NCBI GenBank assembly: GCA_963850345.1
Contig: CAWKKW010000005.1
Coordinates: forward strand, 1,240,001-1,304,000
Length of the DNA: 64,000 nucleotides
Direction of reading: 5' to 3'
From: CAWKKW01 sp963850345
GTDB taxonomy: Bacteria > Acidobacteriota > Terriglobia > Terriglobales > Acidobacteriaceae
Position numbers and translations under genes: made by a program. A model generated the notes under the pieces. It searched no databases, was not told the origin of the DNA, and was given only the letters and a program-made list of their open reading frames with translations. This document shows positions 47,262 through 57,528 of this stretch, piece after piece (positions within the stretch are counted from its first letter, which is position 1; each line of letters opens with the position of its first letter).

Positions 47262-48557
47262 CTACGACATGTAGCTGGTGGAGCGAAGGGAGTCGTCGGC
47301 CCAACGCACTGACTCGGCATACATGTGAGTGAGCTGCTCGCTGGCTGGTTCCGGAGCCGGTGTCCAGTGTCCTGTTTCGTAGCGGCAGGCCACGGAGAGC
47401 GGCACCGCTTCGGCGTTCTGCTCCCCAAGCAGGGCGGAGCGTGTGGTCGGACGCAAAGGAAGCGAATCCACGATCATGGCCATGGGCAGTTGAAGAATGG
47501 CGTCGACCAGCGAGAGCAGGCCGATCAGATATTGTTCCGTTGGGTTCTGACCATAGCGGGCCGCCGCCAACTCGCAGAAGCGAGCCCGCTGCAGCGATAG
47601 CGAGAGCAGAGCGTGCGGCTGGCGTTTGCTCATCCCGCCGGCCATCGCCACCAGAGCCAGCTTGCGAAATTCGTTCTCACCCACAATGATCAGGGCACGG
47701 CGAATACTCTCCACCTGCTTCCGAATGGCGTAAAGCGGTGAGTTGACCATGCGCAGCAGACGATAGCAGAGAGAAGAGTCCGCCATCACTACGAGTTCAA
47801 TTTCGCCGAGGTTCATCGGCGTGCGGCTTAGCGCGGTCAAGAGCCGTAGTGCGTTCAACGCATTCGGCTCCACTTCGTGACGGGCGACGATCATAGGCCT
47901 ACAGAAGAAGTAGCCCTGAAAATAGCTGAAGCCTTCTGACACCGCGGCGTCGAACTCCGCTTCATCTTCCACCTTCTCGGCCACAAATGCCGCCGTTGCG
48001 CGAGCCACACCGGCGCGAATCGCCTCTCTGGCTGCCCTGTCGGAGGCGCGAAAGTCAAGCTTGATGTAATCCGCCAGCTCAATCAGCGGCTCCAGCCCAG
48101 TTACGTCCACAAAGTCATCCAACGCCAGACGATAGCCAAGACTCTTGAGCTGATAGCAGGCGGTCACAACTTCCTTGTCGGGTTTCACCGTTTCGAGGAT
48201 TTCAAGCACGGTCGACGCAGGCGGCAGTAAGGTGACCAACCTGTTTACCAGGGAATCTCGGGTGCAGTTCACAAAAGCAAGCGTCTGACCGCAAAGGGAG
48301 TCGGACCCGGAGACCAGGACGTTGTCCAGCATCTTGCGGGTAGCGTCGTCTGCTTCGCCCGAAAAGCCATTGGCCCAGCCTGAACGAAAGAGCAGTTCAT
48401 ACCCAATCACCTTCCGCTGCCGATCGAGAATGGGTTGCCGCGCGAGGAAGCGGTTCGGCTCCGTCGGGGCGGTCTTCGGTTCGGTGGGGGCGGCTTCAAG
48501 CTCCACGGAAGCAATCTTTGCCTCGATGGGGGTGATCAGGCTGGCTGAAGTGGTCAT
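47262..48557 (-). CDS. EAL-HDOD domain protein (degenerate EAL)
   Basis: The 431-residue protein joins an EAL-like domain (about 35-225) to an HDOD domain (about 225-420), the YuxH/CdgJ arrangement. The signature EAL is replaced by GYELLFRSG, and several metal-binding residues are missing, though LALDDFV and YIKLDF are retained. So cyclic di-GMP hydrolysis is unlikely and a binding or scaffold role more likely. The HDOD part (LGEIELVVMADSSLCYRLLR, VNSPLYAIRKQVESIRRAL) belongs to the HD-related output group, lacking the catalytic HD pair. The N-terminus carries a repeated TEPKTAPTEPN stretch. Start uncertain: no good ribosome-binding site at 48557. Confidence 0.85.
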   Translation of the reverse strand: MTTSASLITPIEAKIASVELEAAPTEPKTAPTEPNRFLARQPILDRQRKVIGYELLFRSGWANGFSGEADDATRKMLDNVLVSGSDSLCGQTLAFVNCTRDSLVNRLVTLLPPASTVLEILETVKPDKEVVTACYQLKSLGYRLALDDFVDVTGLEPLIELADYIKLDFRASDRAAREAIRAGVARATAAFVAEKVEDEAEFDAAVSEGFSYFQGYFFCRPMIVARHEVEPNALNALRLLTALSRTPMNLGEIELVVMADSSLCYRLLRMVNSPLYAIRKQVESIRRALIIVGENEFRKLALVAMAGGMSKRQPHALLSLSLQRARFCELAAARYGQNPTEQYLIGLLSLVDAILQLPMAMIVDSLPLRPTTRSALLGEQNAEAVPLSVACRYETGHWTPAPEPASEQLTHMYAESVRWADDSLRSTSYMS

Positions 48558-48718
48558 GGGTTTGTCGTCTGGATGACTCTATCGGCGACAGGAGGGGAAA
48601 CTTGACGGGCAGCAATCCGTTCGGCGCGACAAATCCGGCCGAGTTCAAAGCGTGATCCGTCGATGGAGATATGGCCGAAGTTCGTCCATAGACCCGGCCA
48701 TACTCTTCAGCAAATACG

Positions 48719-49336
48719 TCAGTAGTACAGGTACTTGCGCCACTTCTGATCGGAGTGGCCAATCATGCGCATGATGTGGCGACTGGTATGGAGAGAGAAC
48801 GGCCGTGGCTCACGAAGCAGCTGCATGTCTGCCAGTTCGTGCAGCAGCTGGTTGCCCTTTCGGCGATTGCAGCCATGGCAGCATGCGACCAGGTTCTCCC
48901 ACGTTGAGAGGCCTCCTCGCGAACGCGGCAGGACGTGGTCGAGTGTAAGTTCGCCGGCCGTAAGCACAACTCCGCAGTACTGGCAGGTGTTGCGGTCGCG
49001 CAACAGGATGTTCTTGCGCGAGAGCGCGCGGGTCTGGTGCGGAATGCGCCGGTACTCCAGCAACCGGATCACGGAGGGCATGGGGACGCGAACGCGGGCG
49101 GCATGCAGGATGGCGCCCTGTTCCTCTTCCGTCTTGGCCACACCTTTCAACACCAGAACCAAGGCGCGCCTGGCTCCGCAGATATTGATGGGCTCGTAAG
49201 AAGCATTCAAGACCAGCACTGGTCGCTGCATGGTGGTGGGCAGGACAGCGCGTGGCTCTTCCTGGGGCAGCGCGTGGCATTTGGCAAGAGATTTCTGTTT
49301 GCGAGCGTGGATCATGGTTTTTCCCAGCGACATCAT
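48719..49336 (-). CDS. HNH endonuclease
   Basis: The 205-residue protein ends with a canonical HNH nuclease: CQYCGVVLTAGELTLDHVLP (metal-binding Cys pair and the first His in DHVLPRSRGG), WENLVACCHGCNRRKGNQ (Asn, Cys pair). The N-terminal part has VLVLNASYEPINICGARRAL, a common extension of standalone bacterial HNH proteins of unknown target. It is not next to a group II intron, phage or methyltransferase, so a restriction role is not suggested. ATGs at 49336 and 49333 follow GGGGGA; longer frames exist. Confidence 0.85.
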   Translation of the reverse strand: MMSLGKTMIHARKQKSLAKCHALPQEEPRAVLPTTMQRPVLVLNASYEPINICGARRALVLVLKGVAKTEEEQGAILHAARVRVPMPSVIRLLEYRRIPHQTRALSRKNILLRDRNTCQYCGVVLTAGELTLDHVLPRSRGGLSTWENLVACCHGCNRRKGNQLLHELADMQLLREPRPFSLHTSRHIMRMIGHSDQKWRKYLYY

Positions 49337-49401
49337 TCCCCCAAGGTCCTGATCGTTCGGTTCAACTTGCTCACCTGCAGTGATCCATTCGCAGAGCCTG
49401 C

Positions 49402-50376
49402 TTAGTGCACCTCCGGCGCAGGTGCTGCGGGATGGAAGAAACCTGAGTCCCAAAAAGCCACATCTTCATGCATGGGCAATTCCCGGTCCGACGGCGGTGG
49501 GGCGACGGGATACTCCCGTTGCGCACGCGCCAGAGTGGCCACCCAGACAGAATCGGCTCCGGCTGCGAGCAGAGCCCGCGTACAAGCCCGGGCAGTCGCC
49601 CCGGTGGTGTAGATGTCGTCAACCAGGAGAACCCCGGCCCCCTGAATGACTTGAGGCCGGGGCACAAAAAAAGCGCCACGAACATTTTCGCGGCGCTGAC
49701 GCGGGCTCAGGCCCGCTTGACTGGCAGTGCTGCGTTGTCTCTCAAGAACTCCTGTGGCAAGGGTAAGGTTCCAGGCTCGACGCTGACTCCTGACCGCGTG
49801 TACGGCAGCGGAGGCGAGACGCTCGGCGTGATTGAATCCTCGCTGATGGCGCTTGCCTGTGTGGAGCGGCACGGGAACCACGATCATGCGGTCTGGCGCC
49901 TCAGCCGCGAGCGCCAGGATGGCGTCCGCCAGGCGAGCTCCCAATGCGCGAGCAATGGGCTGCATGCCATCGTATTTCAGCCGGTGAATCAGGGTGCGCA
50001 GCGTGCCCTGATACGTGCCATACGCCACCGCTCGCCGGAAATTGGGCCGAGCCCTGCGGCAAAGATCGCACGTCGGTTCGAAATTGTGTGCGGGTTCCGC
50101 TTCGCCGAAGCTGGCCACACCTAGATCGGCCCCGCAACAGGAGCAGAGAAAGCCGGATTGCGCGGCGAGAGTTTCCCAGCAGGAATTGCAAACAGGGACA
50201 CGGGTGAACCGCACGAGAGACTGGCTGCAGACGCAGCAGGAGGCAGGAAGGAGCGCACAGGAGAGGATGTCCGCCGGACTTCGCAGCACGCGAACCACGG
50301 CGCGCCATGCGGAAGTATAAGATGGCGGAACGTCGAGCGTCAGGGAGTCACTCTGACTGCTGAAGACGCACCTCAC
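49402..50376 (-). CDS. comF: ComF family phosphoribosyltransferase-like protein
   Basis: The 324-residue protein has an N-terminal zinc-ribbon region with cysteine pairs (CVCSQSLVRF, CNSCWETLAA, CSCCGADLG, CDLCRRARP) and a C-terminal phosphoribosyltransferase domain with the PRPP loop GVLLVDDIYTTGATARACT. ComF proteins act in natural DNA uptake with the helicase ComFA, probably on single-stranded DNA; the exact activity is unsettled. The protein is longer than many ComF proteins because of about 40 extra N-terminal residues and a Pro-rich tail. It is next to an HNH gene on the same strand (65-base gap). Other competence genes nearby: only a cut-off comM at 60.7 kb. Confidence 0.9.
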   Translation of the reverse strand: MRCVFSSQSDSLTLDVPPSYTSAWRAVVRVLRSPADILSCALLPASCCVCSQSLVRFTRVPVCNSCWETLAAQSGFLCSCCGADLGVASFGEAEPAHNFEPTCDLCRRARPNFRRAVAYGTYQGTLRTLIHRLKYDGMQPIARALGARLADAILALAAEAPDRMIVVPVPLHTGKRHQRGFNHAERLASAAVHAVRSQRRAWNLTLATGVLERQRSTASQAGLSPRQRRENVRGAFFVPRPQVIQGAGVLLVDDIYTTGATARACTRALLAAGADSVWVATLARAQREYPVAPPPSDRELPMHEDVAFWDSGFFHPAAPAPEVH

Positions 50377-50515
50377 TTAGGGCCGGAAGGCTGGCTGCAC
50401 CCGCCGCCGTTAGAGCGAGTATACAGAGAAACCGCGCTGCCCATCCAGACTCAACTTTCACGCGGTTGATTTTCGAGTTCTCTAAGGTCACGCAGCGAAA
50501 CTGGCATCGACGGGT

Positions 50516-51457
50516 TCAGGGCCGTTGCCAGCCGTTGCGGGTCATCCAGTGGAGAATCGGTTGGAACCATTCGTCGAACGGCAGGGTAGGAAAGCCGTGC
50601 CCACCGGTGGGGAACAGAAGCATCTCGGCAGGAACATGCTGGTTGCGGAGCGACTCGTAGAAGCGGACGCTGTTGTCGACGTCCACCACCGTGTCATCGC
50701 CGGCATGGAGCAGCAAGGTGGGCGGCGTCTTCGCGGTGACCTGCTCTTCGTTTGAGAACAGGTGAACCTGCTGGTCATTCGGATCGGGGCCGAGCAGTGC
50801 CTTGCGCGAGCCGGCGTGCGCCAGGCCGGTGGTCATACTGATCACGGGATAGACCAGGATCAGGAAGTCAGGCCGCAGGTTTACGTGATCTGGATTTGGA
50901 GCGTAGTCCTTATCGAAGTGGGTGCCAACGGTAGAGGCGAGATGGCCTCCCGCAGAAAATCCGAGGACGCCTACCTCATTCGGGTCGATGTTCCATTGAG
51001 CGGCATTCTGTCGCACGAGACGAATGGCCTGCTGCGCATCCTGCAAAGGGCCAATGGATTTATCCGGCATGGTCACGTCGCTCGGGAGCCGGTATTTGAC
51101 CACGAAAGCAGCGATGCCGCGATCCTGAAACTCCTCCGCAATGCGGGTACCCTCGCGATCGTAGACCTCCATGGCATAGCCGCCGCCCGGAAAGATCAGC
51201 ACCGCCGTATGCATGGCCTTGGCTGGACTGGGAATGTACGGCGCAAGGGTGGGTCGCGAAATTTTCTCGATGCTGCCAGTGTCGACGAAACGTTCCTGGT
51301 CGGGAGCGTTCGTCGAGTTAGGAATGGGGCCGGAGTAGAGCGGAATCACGGAGGTCTGGTTCATGACGATTGGATGGCTCACCGAGGGAGTCTGAGGGAG
51401 TGCAGGTTGCGAGAGAAGGAGGGACGGGAGCAACAAAGCGAGCTTGGACAAGTGCAT
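50516..51457 (-). CDS. Secreted alpha/beta hydrolase (acetyl xylan esterase-like)
   Basis: The 313-residue exported protein has a signal peptide (LSKLALLLPSLLLSQPALPQ) and a BD-FAE/esterase-type alpha/beta hydrolase fold: oxyanion region AVLIFPGGGYAMEVYDREGT, nucleophile Ser in VGVLGFSAGGHLASTVG, acid Asp in LLLHAGDDTVVDVDNS and catalytic His in FPTGGHGFP. Relatives deacetylate xylan or other acetylated polysaccharides, consistent with the GH3 enzyme elsewhere in the window, but the substrate is not proven. The ATG at 51457 has AGGAAAAG upstream. Confidence 0.85.
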   Translation of the reverse strand: MHLSKLALLLPSLLLSQPALPQTPSVSHPIVMNQTSVIPLYSGPIPNSTNAPDQERFVDTGSIEKISRPTLAPYIPSPAKAMHTAVLIFPGGGYAMEVYDREGTRIAEEFQDRGIAAFVVKYRLPSDVTMPDKSIGPLQDAQQAIRLVRQNAAQWNIDPNEVGVLGFSAGGHLASTVGTHFDKDYAPNPDHVNLRPDFLILVYPVISMTTGLAHAGSRKALLGPDPNDQQVHLFSNEEQVTAKTPPTLLLHAGDDTVVDVDNSVRFYESLRNQHVPAEMLLFPTGGHGFPTLPFDEWFQPILHWMTRNGWQRP

Positions 51458-51668
51458 GCGAAGTCTTTTCCTGCGATGTAAGAACTTTATCATCCGCTTG
51501 CGGTCGAGCCTTGGCGGCAGCGTTGCACAGATTGGTGGAGTGGAATAGAACCTGAGCCGAGACTGCTGCCGTGATCCTTACCGCTGTTTTTCGTTGTGCC
51601 GCGCTGTTACACTCGTCGCTTCCTGAGTAAATTGCGGGAGTGGCTTCACAGTCAGCGGAGGCATACGA

Positions 51669-53846
51669 GTGGCCGAGTTACAACCAGCGTTCAAACCCTT
51701 TGTTCCACCAACAGAAACGCGACCGGAATTTACCGTCCGCGCCATCCTGCTGGGCTGTATCTTCGGCATCTTGTTCGGAGCCGTGACGGTGTACGTGGGC
51801 TTGCGCGCCGGTCTCACGGTGGCTGCCTCCATTCCTATCTCTGTTCTATCGATCAGCATCCTGCGGGTACTGGGCAAGGCCTCGATCCTCGAGAACAACA
51901 TTGTCCAGACGACCGGCAATGCAGGGCAGTCGATTGCGGCCGGCGTTATCTTCACTTTGCCGGCTCTCATCTTTCTCGGATTCGACCTGGAGTACTCCCG
52001 CATTTTTTTGCTGGCGTTGATCGGCGGATGGCTGGGCGTGCTGTTCATGATCCCCCTGCGCCGCCAGCTTATCGTCGAAGAACATGGGAATCTGACGTAT
52101 CCAGAGGGTACGGCGTGTGCAGACGTGCTGCTGGCCGGGGAACGCGGTGGTTCGTTTGCGAGCCGTGTCTTCCTGGGACTGGGTCTTGGCGGTCTCTACA
52201 CGCTTTTTCAGAATGAGAATCTGTTTGCCGCATGGCCGGGCACTCCTGACTACCAACCCAAGTGGCTGAAGGGTGCGGCTATTCGCGCCGATGCGACGCC
52301 GGAGTATCTAGGTGTTGGTTACATCATTGGGCCGCGCGTCGCCGGCATTATCTTTGCGGGAGGCGTCTTCTCCTGGCTGGTGCTGATGCCGCTGATCTAC
52401 TTCTTCGGCTCGCACCTGCCGGGCCCCGTCTATCCGGGTACGATTCCTATCAAGGACATGACCCCGAGCCAGCTTTGGGCCTCGTACATTCGGCCCATGG
52501 GCGCTGGTGCGGTGGCCGCTGCTGGACTGATTACGCTGCTGAAGACGCTCCCGACCATCTTCGGCGCGCTGAGCTCAGGCATGAAAAATCTGCGCGCGAG
52601 CGGCGGCCCAAAGACGGAGACGCTGCGCACCGAAGATGATTTGCCGATGAGCGTGGTGGTCGGCGGATCGATTGTGCTGGTTGCGCTGATGTTCTTCTTC
52701 CTCACCTTCAAGCCGGTGCCCGGAGCCAGCGTGGGTGTGCTGGCGAACCTGGCTGCGTCGCTGCTCATCGTGGTCTTCGGATTTCTATTCGTCACAGTGT
52801 CGTCACGGATTGTGGGGTTGATTGGCAGCTCGGCCAATCCAATTTCCGGCATGACGATCGCCACGTTGATGGCGACCTCGGCAATATTCCTGGTGAAGGG
52901 TTGGACCGCTCCGGCATTTGGCGCACTGGCGATTACGATTGGCGGAGTGGTATGTATTGCGGCGGCCAATGCCGGCGATACGTCGCAGGATTTAAAGACC
53001 GGTTTTCTGATTGGAGCGACGCCGCGCAAACAACAGATCGCTCTCATGATCGGCGTCTGCGTGTCGACTGTAGCCATCGGCATCACGCTCAACCTGATGA
53101 ACAAAGGCCTGCAGGAGTTCCATCAACTCGTACGACCGTGGGACATGACGACGACGCATTCGGGAGTGGAGGAGCAGAAGGGCGCGAAGTTGCCACAGCA
53201 GTTTCACGTGATCGCCAACGACAAGAGCGACCAGGTACGGCAGGCGAGCGACTTTGTGGTGCTGAATGCGCTGGGATCGGCGGAGCTTGCAGATGGAAAG
53301 TATCTCTACAATCCCGCTACGCACCAGATCGAAGCGCAGTGGATTCAGGGCATCGGCAGCGAGAAGGCCGCAGCCCCGCAGGCCCGGCTTATGGCGACCG
53401 TAATCAACGGAATTCTCACGCGAAAGTTGCCCTGGGGCCTGGTGCTGCTGGGTGTCTTCCTGGTGATTGCGGTCGAACTGCTGGGCATTCGTTCGTTATC
53501 GTTTGCCGTTGGCGCTTATCTTTCGATCGCAACGACGCTGGCCATTTTTGTTGGAGGCGTAGTTCGGTGGATGGTCGATCGCGCGGTCGAGAAGGCTGGT
53601 GGCGGTGCAACGGATACGGAGAGCGAAGTGAGCCCGGGCTCACTCTACGCGAGCGGATTGATCGCGGCGGGCGGCATCGTGGGACTGCTGGGAGTGGCGC
53701 TCAAACTGTACGAGGCGGCGACGAACAAGCACGACATTGTGCACTTTCCGCATACGTTTCTTTCGCACGATGCGGTCTCGGTGGTGATGTTCGCGCTGCT
53801 GGCGTTCTCGCTGTACTACTTCGCGCGGAAACCGCTAAAAGGCTAG
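51669..53846 (+). CDS. OPT family oligopeptide transporter
   Basis: This 725-residue integral membrane protein has about 14-16 hydrophobic segments in two halves. It contains the OPT-family signature region SSANPISGMTIATLMATSA and N-terminal TVRAILLGCIFGILFGAVTV. OPT proteins import small peptides or metal chelates by proton coupling. A soluble loop of about 90 residues (residues about 480-575) between membrane segments is noticeable. The GTG at 51669 has GGAGG six bases upstream. Together with the S9 and DUF885 peptidases in this window it fits a peptide-using lifestyle. Confidence 0.93.
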   Translation: MAELQPAFKPFVPPTETRPEFTVRAILLGCIFGILFGAVTVYVGLRAGLTVAASIPISVLSISILRVLGKASILENNIVQTTGNAGQSIAAGVIFTLPALIFLGFDLEYSRIFLLALIGGWLGVLFMIPLRRQLIVEEHGNLTYPEGTACADVLLAGERGGSFASRVFLGLGLGGLYTLFQNENLFAAWPGTPDYQPKWLKGAAIRADATPEYLGVGYIIGPRVAGIIFAGGVFSWLVLMPLIYFFGSHLPGPVYPGTIPIKDMTPSQLWASYIRPMGAGAVAAAGLITLLKTLPTIFGALSSGMKNLRASGGPKTETLRTEDDLPMSVVVGGSIVLVALMFFFLTFKPVPGASVGVLANLAASLLIVVFGFLFVTVSSRIVGLIGSSANPISGMTIATLMATSAIFLVKGWTAPAFGALAITIGGVVCIAAANAGDTSQDLKTGFLIGATPRKQQIALMIGVCVSTVAIGITLNLMNKGLQEFHQLVRPWDMTTTHSGVEEQKGAKLPQQFHVIANDKSDQVRQASDFVVLNALGSAELADGKYLYNPATHQIEAQWIQGIGSEKAAAPQARLMATVINGILTRKLPWGLVLLGVFLVIAVELLGIRSLSFAVGAYLSIATTLAIFVGGVVRWMVDRAVEKAGGGATDTESEVSPGSLYASGLIAAGGIVGLLGVALKLYEAATNKHDIVHFPHTFLSHDAVSVVMFALLAFSLYYFARKPLKG

Positions 53847-53861
53847 TGAAGAGCATACGGG

Positions 53862-53945
53862 CTAAACGAAGTGCGTAAGAACTCCAACCGCGCCCATGGT
53901 AAGGCAGGCGATCGCAATGAGCAGGCGCTTATTGAATTCGGGCAT
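53862..53945 (-). CDS. Candidate 27-residue membrane microprotein
   Basis: A short frame encodes MPEFNKRLLIAIACLTMGAV followed by GVLTHFV and TAG. A charged N-terminus is followed by about 17 hydrophobic residues, as in one-span small membrane proteins. GGAG is seven bases before the ATG, which is ideal spacing. It converges on the OPT transporter gene, 15 bases from its stop. Evidence is short; it could be chance. Confidence 0.4.
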   Translation of the reverse strand: MPEFNKRLLIAIACLTMGAVGVLTHFV

Positions 53946-54187
53946 GGCGCTCTCCACTCGGGCTGCTGAAAGAGACGCCGGCAGGTGGAGAAAAGTCGCA
54001 GAAATTTGGGGTCCTGTTTGCTTCCAGAGTGCCGCCTGGATTCACGGGACCTGCTCATCACTCAACTTGAGAACGTATAAGAACACGCAGCAATTGCCCG
54101 CATGAGGGGGCTCTGGATACAAGTGCCCAGCTCGCAACATTCGGAAGCAACACTACTTCATTCCAACAGTTGAGAGGGTAGATCGGA

Positions 54188-54523
54188 TTGCCGAAGCTTA
54201 GAGATGTGCCTCAAAACTTGAAGTCGTATTACCTGGGACTGCTGCGCAAAGGCGAGCGGTGGAACGAGGTGGAAGGAAGCGAGGACCTGACGCCGCGGCA
54301 GTTGGCCTTCATTCGTGAGCAGGTGGAAGCGGGAGTCTACAAGGTCGCGGGACCGGTGGTGGATGGCGGCGAGATCGTCGGCATGATGCTGGTGGAGGCG
54401 CCAACGCCGGAGGACGCCCTCGCGATCGCAAGCAAGGATCCGGCAGTGCAAGCCAACCGGCTCACAGTGGAAATCTATCCGACCTTCCTGCCTTCGCTGG
54501 ATAGTTTGCGCGTGGAGTACTGA
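54188..54523 (+). CDS. YciI-like protein
   Basis: The 111-residue protein looks like the YciI/DAIP dimeric ferredoxin-like family: a conserved His or Arg region near the start (LRKGERWNEVEG), EIVGMMLVEAPTPEDALAIA and the end ANRLTVEIYPTFLPS. YciI proteins are small, with unknown enzymatic role. Start is a TTG at 54188, with a GAGAGGG about ten bases upstream; no ATG is near. It ends before a strong bidirectional terminator shared with rho. Confidence 0.7.
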   Translation: MPKLRDVPQNLKSYYLGLLRKGERWNEVEGSEDLTPRQLAFIREQVEAGVYKVAGPVVDGGEIVGMMLVEAPTPEDALAIASKDPAVQANRLTVEIYPTFLPSLDSLRVEY

Positions 54524-54592
54524 GCTCAGAGCCGCGCGCGGATTTCTACTGAAATCAGCATCGACGAGTCTCGGCACATTCTGCTGGAAAGC

Positions 54593-54623
54593 AAAAAGGG
54601 ACGGTTTTGAGCCGTCCCTTTTT
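54593..54623. terminator. Bidirectional terminator between YciI-like gene and rho
   Basis: AAAAAGGGACGG (54593-54604) pairs perfectly with CCGTCCCTTTTT (54612-54623) around a 7-base loop. The A and T tracts at the two ends serve both converging genes; it is 17 bases downstream of the rho stop codon. Confidence 0.9.
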
Positions 54624-54640
54624 GCGTGCTCTGCGCGAGT

Positions 54641-55891
<1,251 letters not shown>

Positions 55892-55993
55892 TGTCACCTA
55901 CGGTGGGTAGCTTTTGGAGGGTAGATCGGGAAGGAATCTTGCTGAGTGAGCAGGTATTCGGTTAAGGGGGAGATCCAGGGAGCAGAGCCGCGC

Positions 55994-56212
55994 TTAAGCT
56001 GCGCGGCGCTGCGAAACCGTATCGGTTTCCTGGGCTATGGAAAGATCGGAAGCGGGGTTGGTTGAGCGGAACCGGACCAGAACTTCGTTGGTGGTATCTT
56101 GCAGGCGAATGGTGGGTCGGTGCAACTTACGAGTCGCCTTGGAAGCCAATTGGCAAAGCTGGTAACGGTTTCGGACGTGGGACAAAGCCCCAAAAATCAA
56201 ATCAGAACGCAT
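55994..56212 (-). CDS. rpoZ: Small protein resembling RNA polymerase omega subunit
   Basis: This 72-residue protein has a motif close to the omega signature: HVRNRYQLCQLASKATRKLH, where NRY.L....ASK..R.L matches the helix that grips the beta-prime C-terminus. In standard omega a conserved TVIALREI-like strand follows; here it is TIRLQDTTNEVLVRFR, which fits only loosely. The start ATG has GGAG eight bases upstream. It is 102 bases before rho on the same strand. I think it is an acidobacterial omega; a different small RNA-polymerase-associated protein is possible. Confidence 0.55.
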   Translation of the reverse strand: MRSDLIFGALSHVRNRYQLCQLASKATRKLHRPTIRLQDTTNEVLVRFRSTNPASDLSIAQETDTVSQRRAA

Positions 56213-57027
56213 CTATATTCTCCTTCATCCTTGACCGTCCTGCGCGACTTGCAGGACGCGAAGGGCACGAGGGCCTAACGTCGCGAATTTTCGGTCTGTG
56301 GGTACAACTGTTAGACGCAGAAGACCTGCGTATTGTTCACTCTTTTCGGGCACCAACCGCGCGCCCGTAACCCTGCCTACGCGTCAGAACGACAGCACTG
56401 CTGCACTTACAACGTTGCTGACTGGCTGAAGAAAAGTCCGGGGAAAACCGTGAACTCTCGCTCGGCAGACGGGCACAGCCCACGGCTGAGAAAACGTCTG
56501 GAATGAAACCGGGAGGTCAAGCAGAACGACTGCGGGTGGGGCTGAAGTGCACCCTCTGTTCGGAGTCGCATTTGCAATCGGCAAGGATGAAATTAAACCT
56601 CAGCGGCCTTAAGGTCAATAGTTTTTTTGCACACATTGTACGGTGTCCTCCACATTTCCGGAGGTCCTGAGCCGGAGCAAGTGACTCAATCCAAAAGATC
56701 TGAGGCTGGATGGACGACCGTAAGGCCCTATTTGAACCCTTGGTTCTATGAAACTTTGGAGGTCGATGCCGGCCGCGAGTTCCGATATGTGCTGGTCTAT
56801 CAGAACCGGCGCATCACCACGTTACATTTACCTCGCGCTGAATCGGTCGGCTCCGGTAGCGTGCCGGTTTGAACTTGTATTTCGGAACCGCTGGTATGGC
56901 TTCTTCTGTAATTTGGGGAGAGACGAGTCCATCGCTTCGACATCCCGGGCCTGAGGCAAAGACGTTCATGGGTCGTCGGGGCATGACTTGATGGCAAGTG
57001 AGGTCATGCTGGTAGGACTTCGTCCGT
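56213..57027. other. 815-base region without a supported gene
   Basis: A perfect 8-bp hairpin CGTCCTGC-GCGACTT-GCAGGACG (56236-56258) lies in the leader of the omega-like gene. The rest has short frames only, the longest 81 codons at 56627-56872 without any recognised feature. It is somewhat lower in GC than neighbouring genes. No tRNA or known RNA family is recognised. Confidence 0.5.
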
Positions 57028-57528
57028 CTATGGCTCGTTCGTGGCCGCTCGCCTCACCGCCCCGGTGCAGGTTTTGCAGCCCTCGACGAGCCATGATTGC
57101 GCCAGAGCTTCGGCTCGATCTTCATCGCTGGTGTGGAGGCGGATGTGTGCCAGCTCATGAGCTACCACATGGTTTGGCTGGGCAGATGGATCATCCGGAT
57201 GGAGCAGCGTGAATCCGCGAAAACACGTGACCTGCCCCTCTATATCTGTTAGCGCGTAAACGCGGAGATCGGCTCGGTCAACGTGCCGAAGGAAATGCTG
57301 CCAGGCGGCATCGTCGCACAGCATGACCCATCGCCAGCTCTCAGGATGCGGATAGGCAGCAATCGCCCTTGCAAGGATTGTGGCTTGTGCCTGGCAGTCC
57401 CGCGAGACAGGCTCGCCAGGACGCGCAAATGAGGAGACCACACTGACGTTGGTTTCGGCGCAAGCGCAGAGGGCGCAAAACAATACCAGTCCTACAATCC
57501 AGCTAATTCCCTTCCACACCCACTTCAC
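57028..57528 (-). CDS. Exported protein with HExxH metallopeptidase-like motif
   Basis: The 166-residue protein has an N-terminal hydrophobic signal (ISWIVGLVLFCALCACAE), possibly a lipoprotein signal because Cys follows Leu-Cys-Ala. The mature domain ends with HVVAHELAHIRLHTSDEDRA, that is HExxH plus a third His four residues later, as in zinc metalloproteases of the minimal gluzincin type. No known family is recognised. Four further Cys are present (DCQAQ, MLCDDA, VTCFRGF, GCKTCTG). A small extracytoplasmic peptidase is a fair inference. It stands alone on the minus strand. Confidence 0.6.
   Translation of the reverse strand: MKWVWKGISWIVGLVLFCALCACAETNVSVVSSFARPGEPVSRDCQAQATILARAIAAYPHPESWRWVMLCDDAAWQHFLRHVDRADLRVYALTDIEGQVTCFRGFTLLHPDDPSAQPNHVVAHELAHIRLHTSDEDRAEALAQSWLVEGCKTCTGAVRRAATNEP

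Noticed and set aside
56420..56560. RNase P RNA-like stretch around GAAAAGTCCGGGG
   Set aside because: The second conserved P4 strand and overall length of RNase P RNA are not present.
56627..56872. Possible 81-residue protein in the 815-base gap
   Set aside because: No ribosome-binding site, no recognised motif and no support beyond an open frame; left as non-coding.
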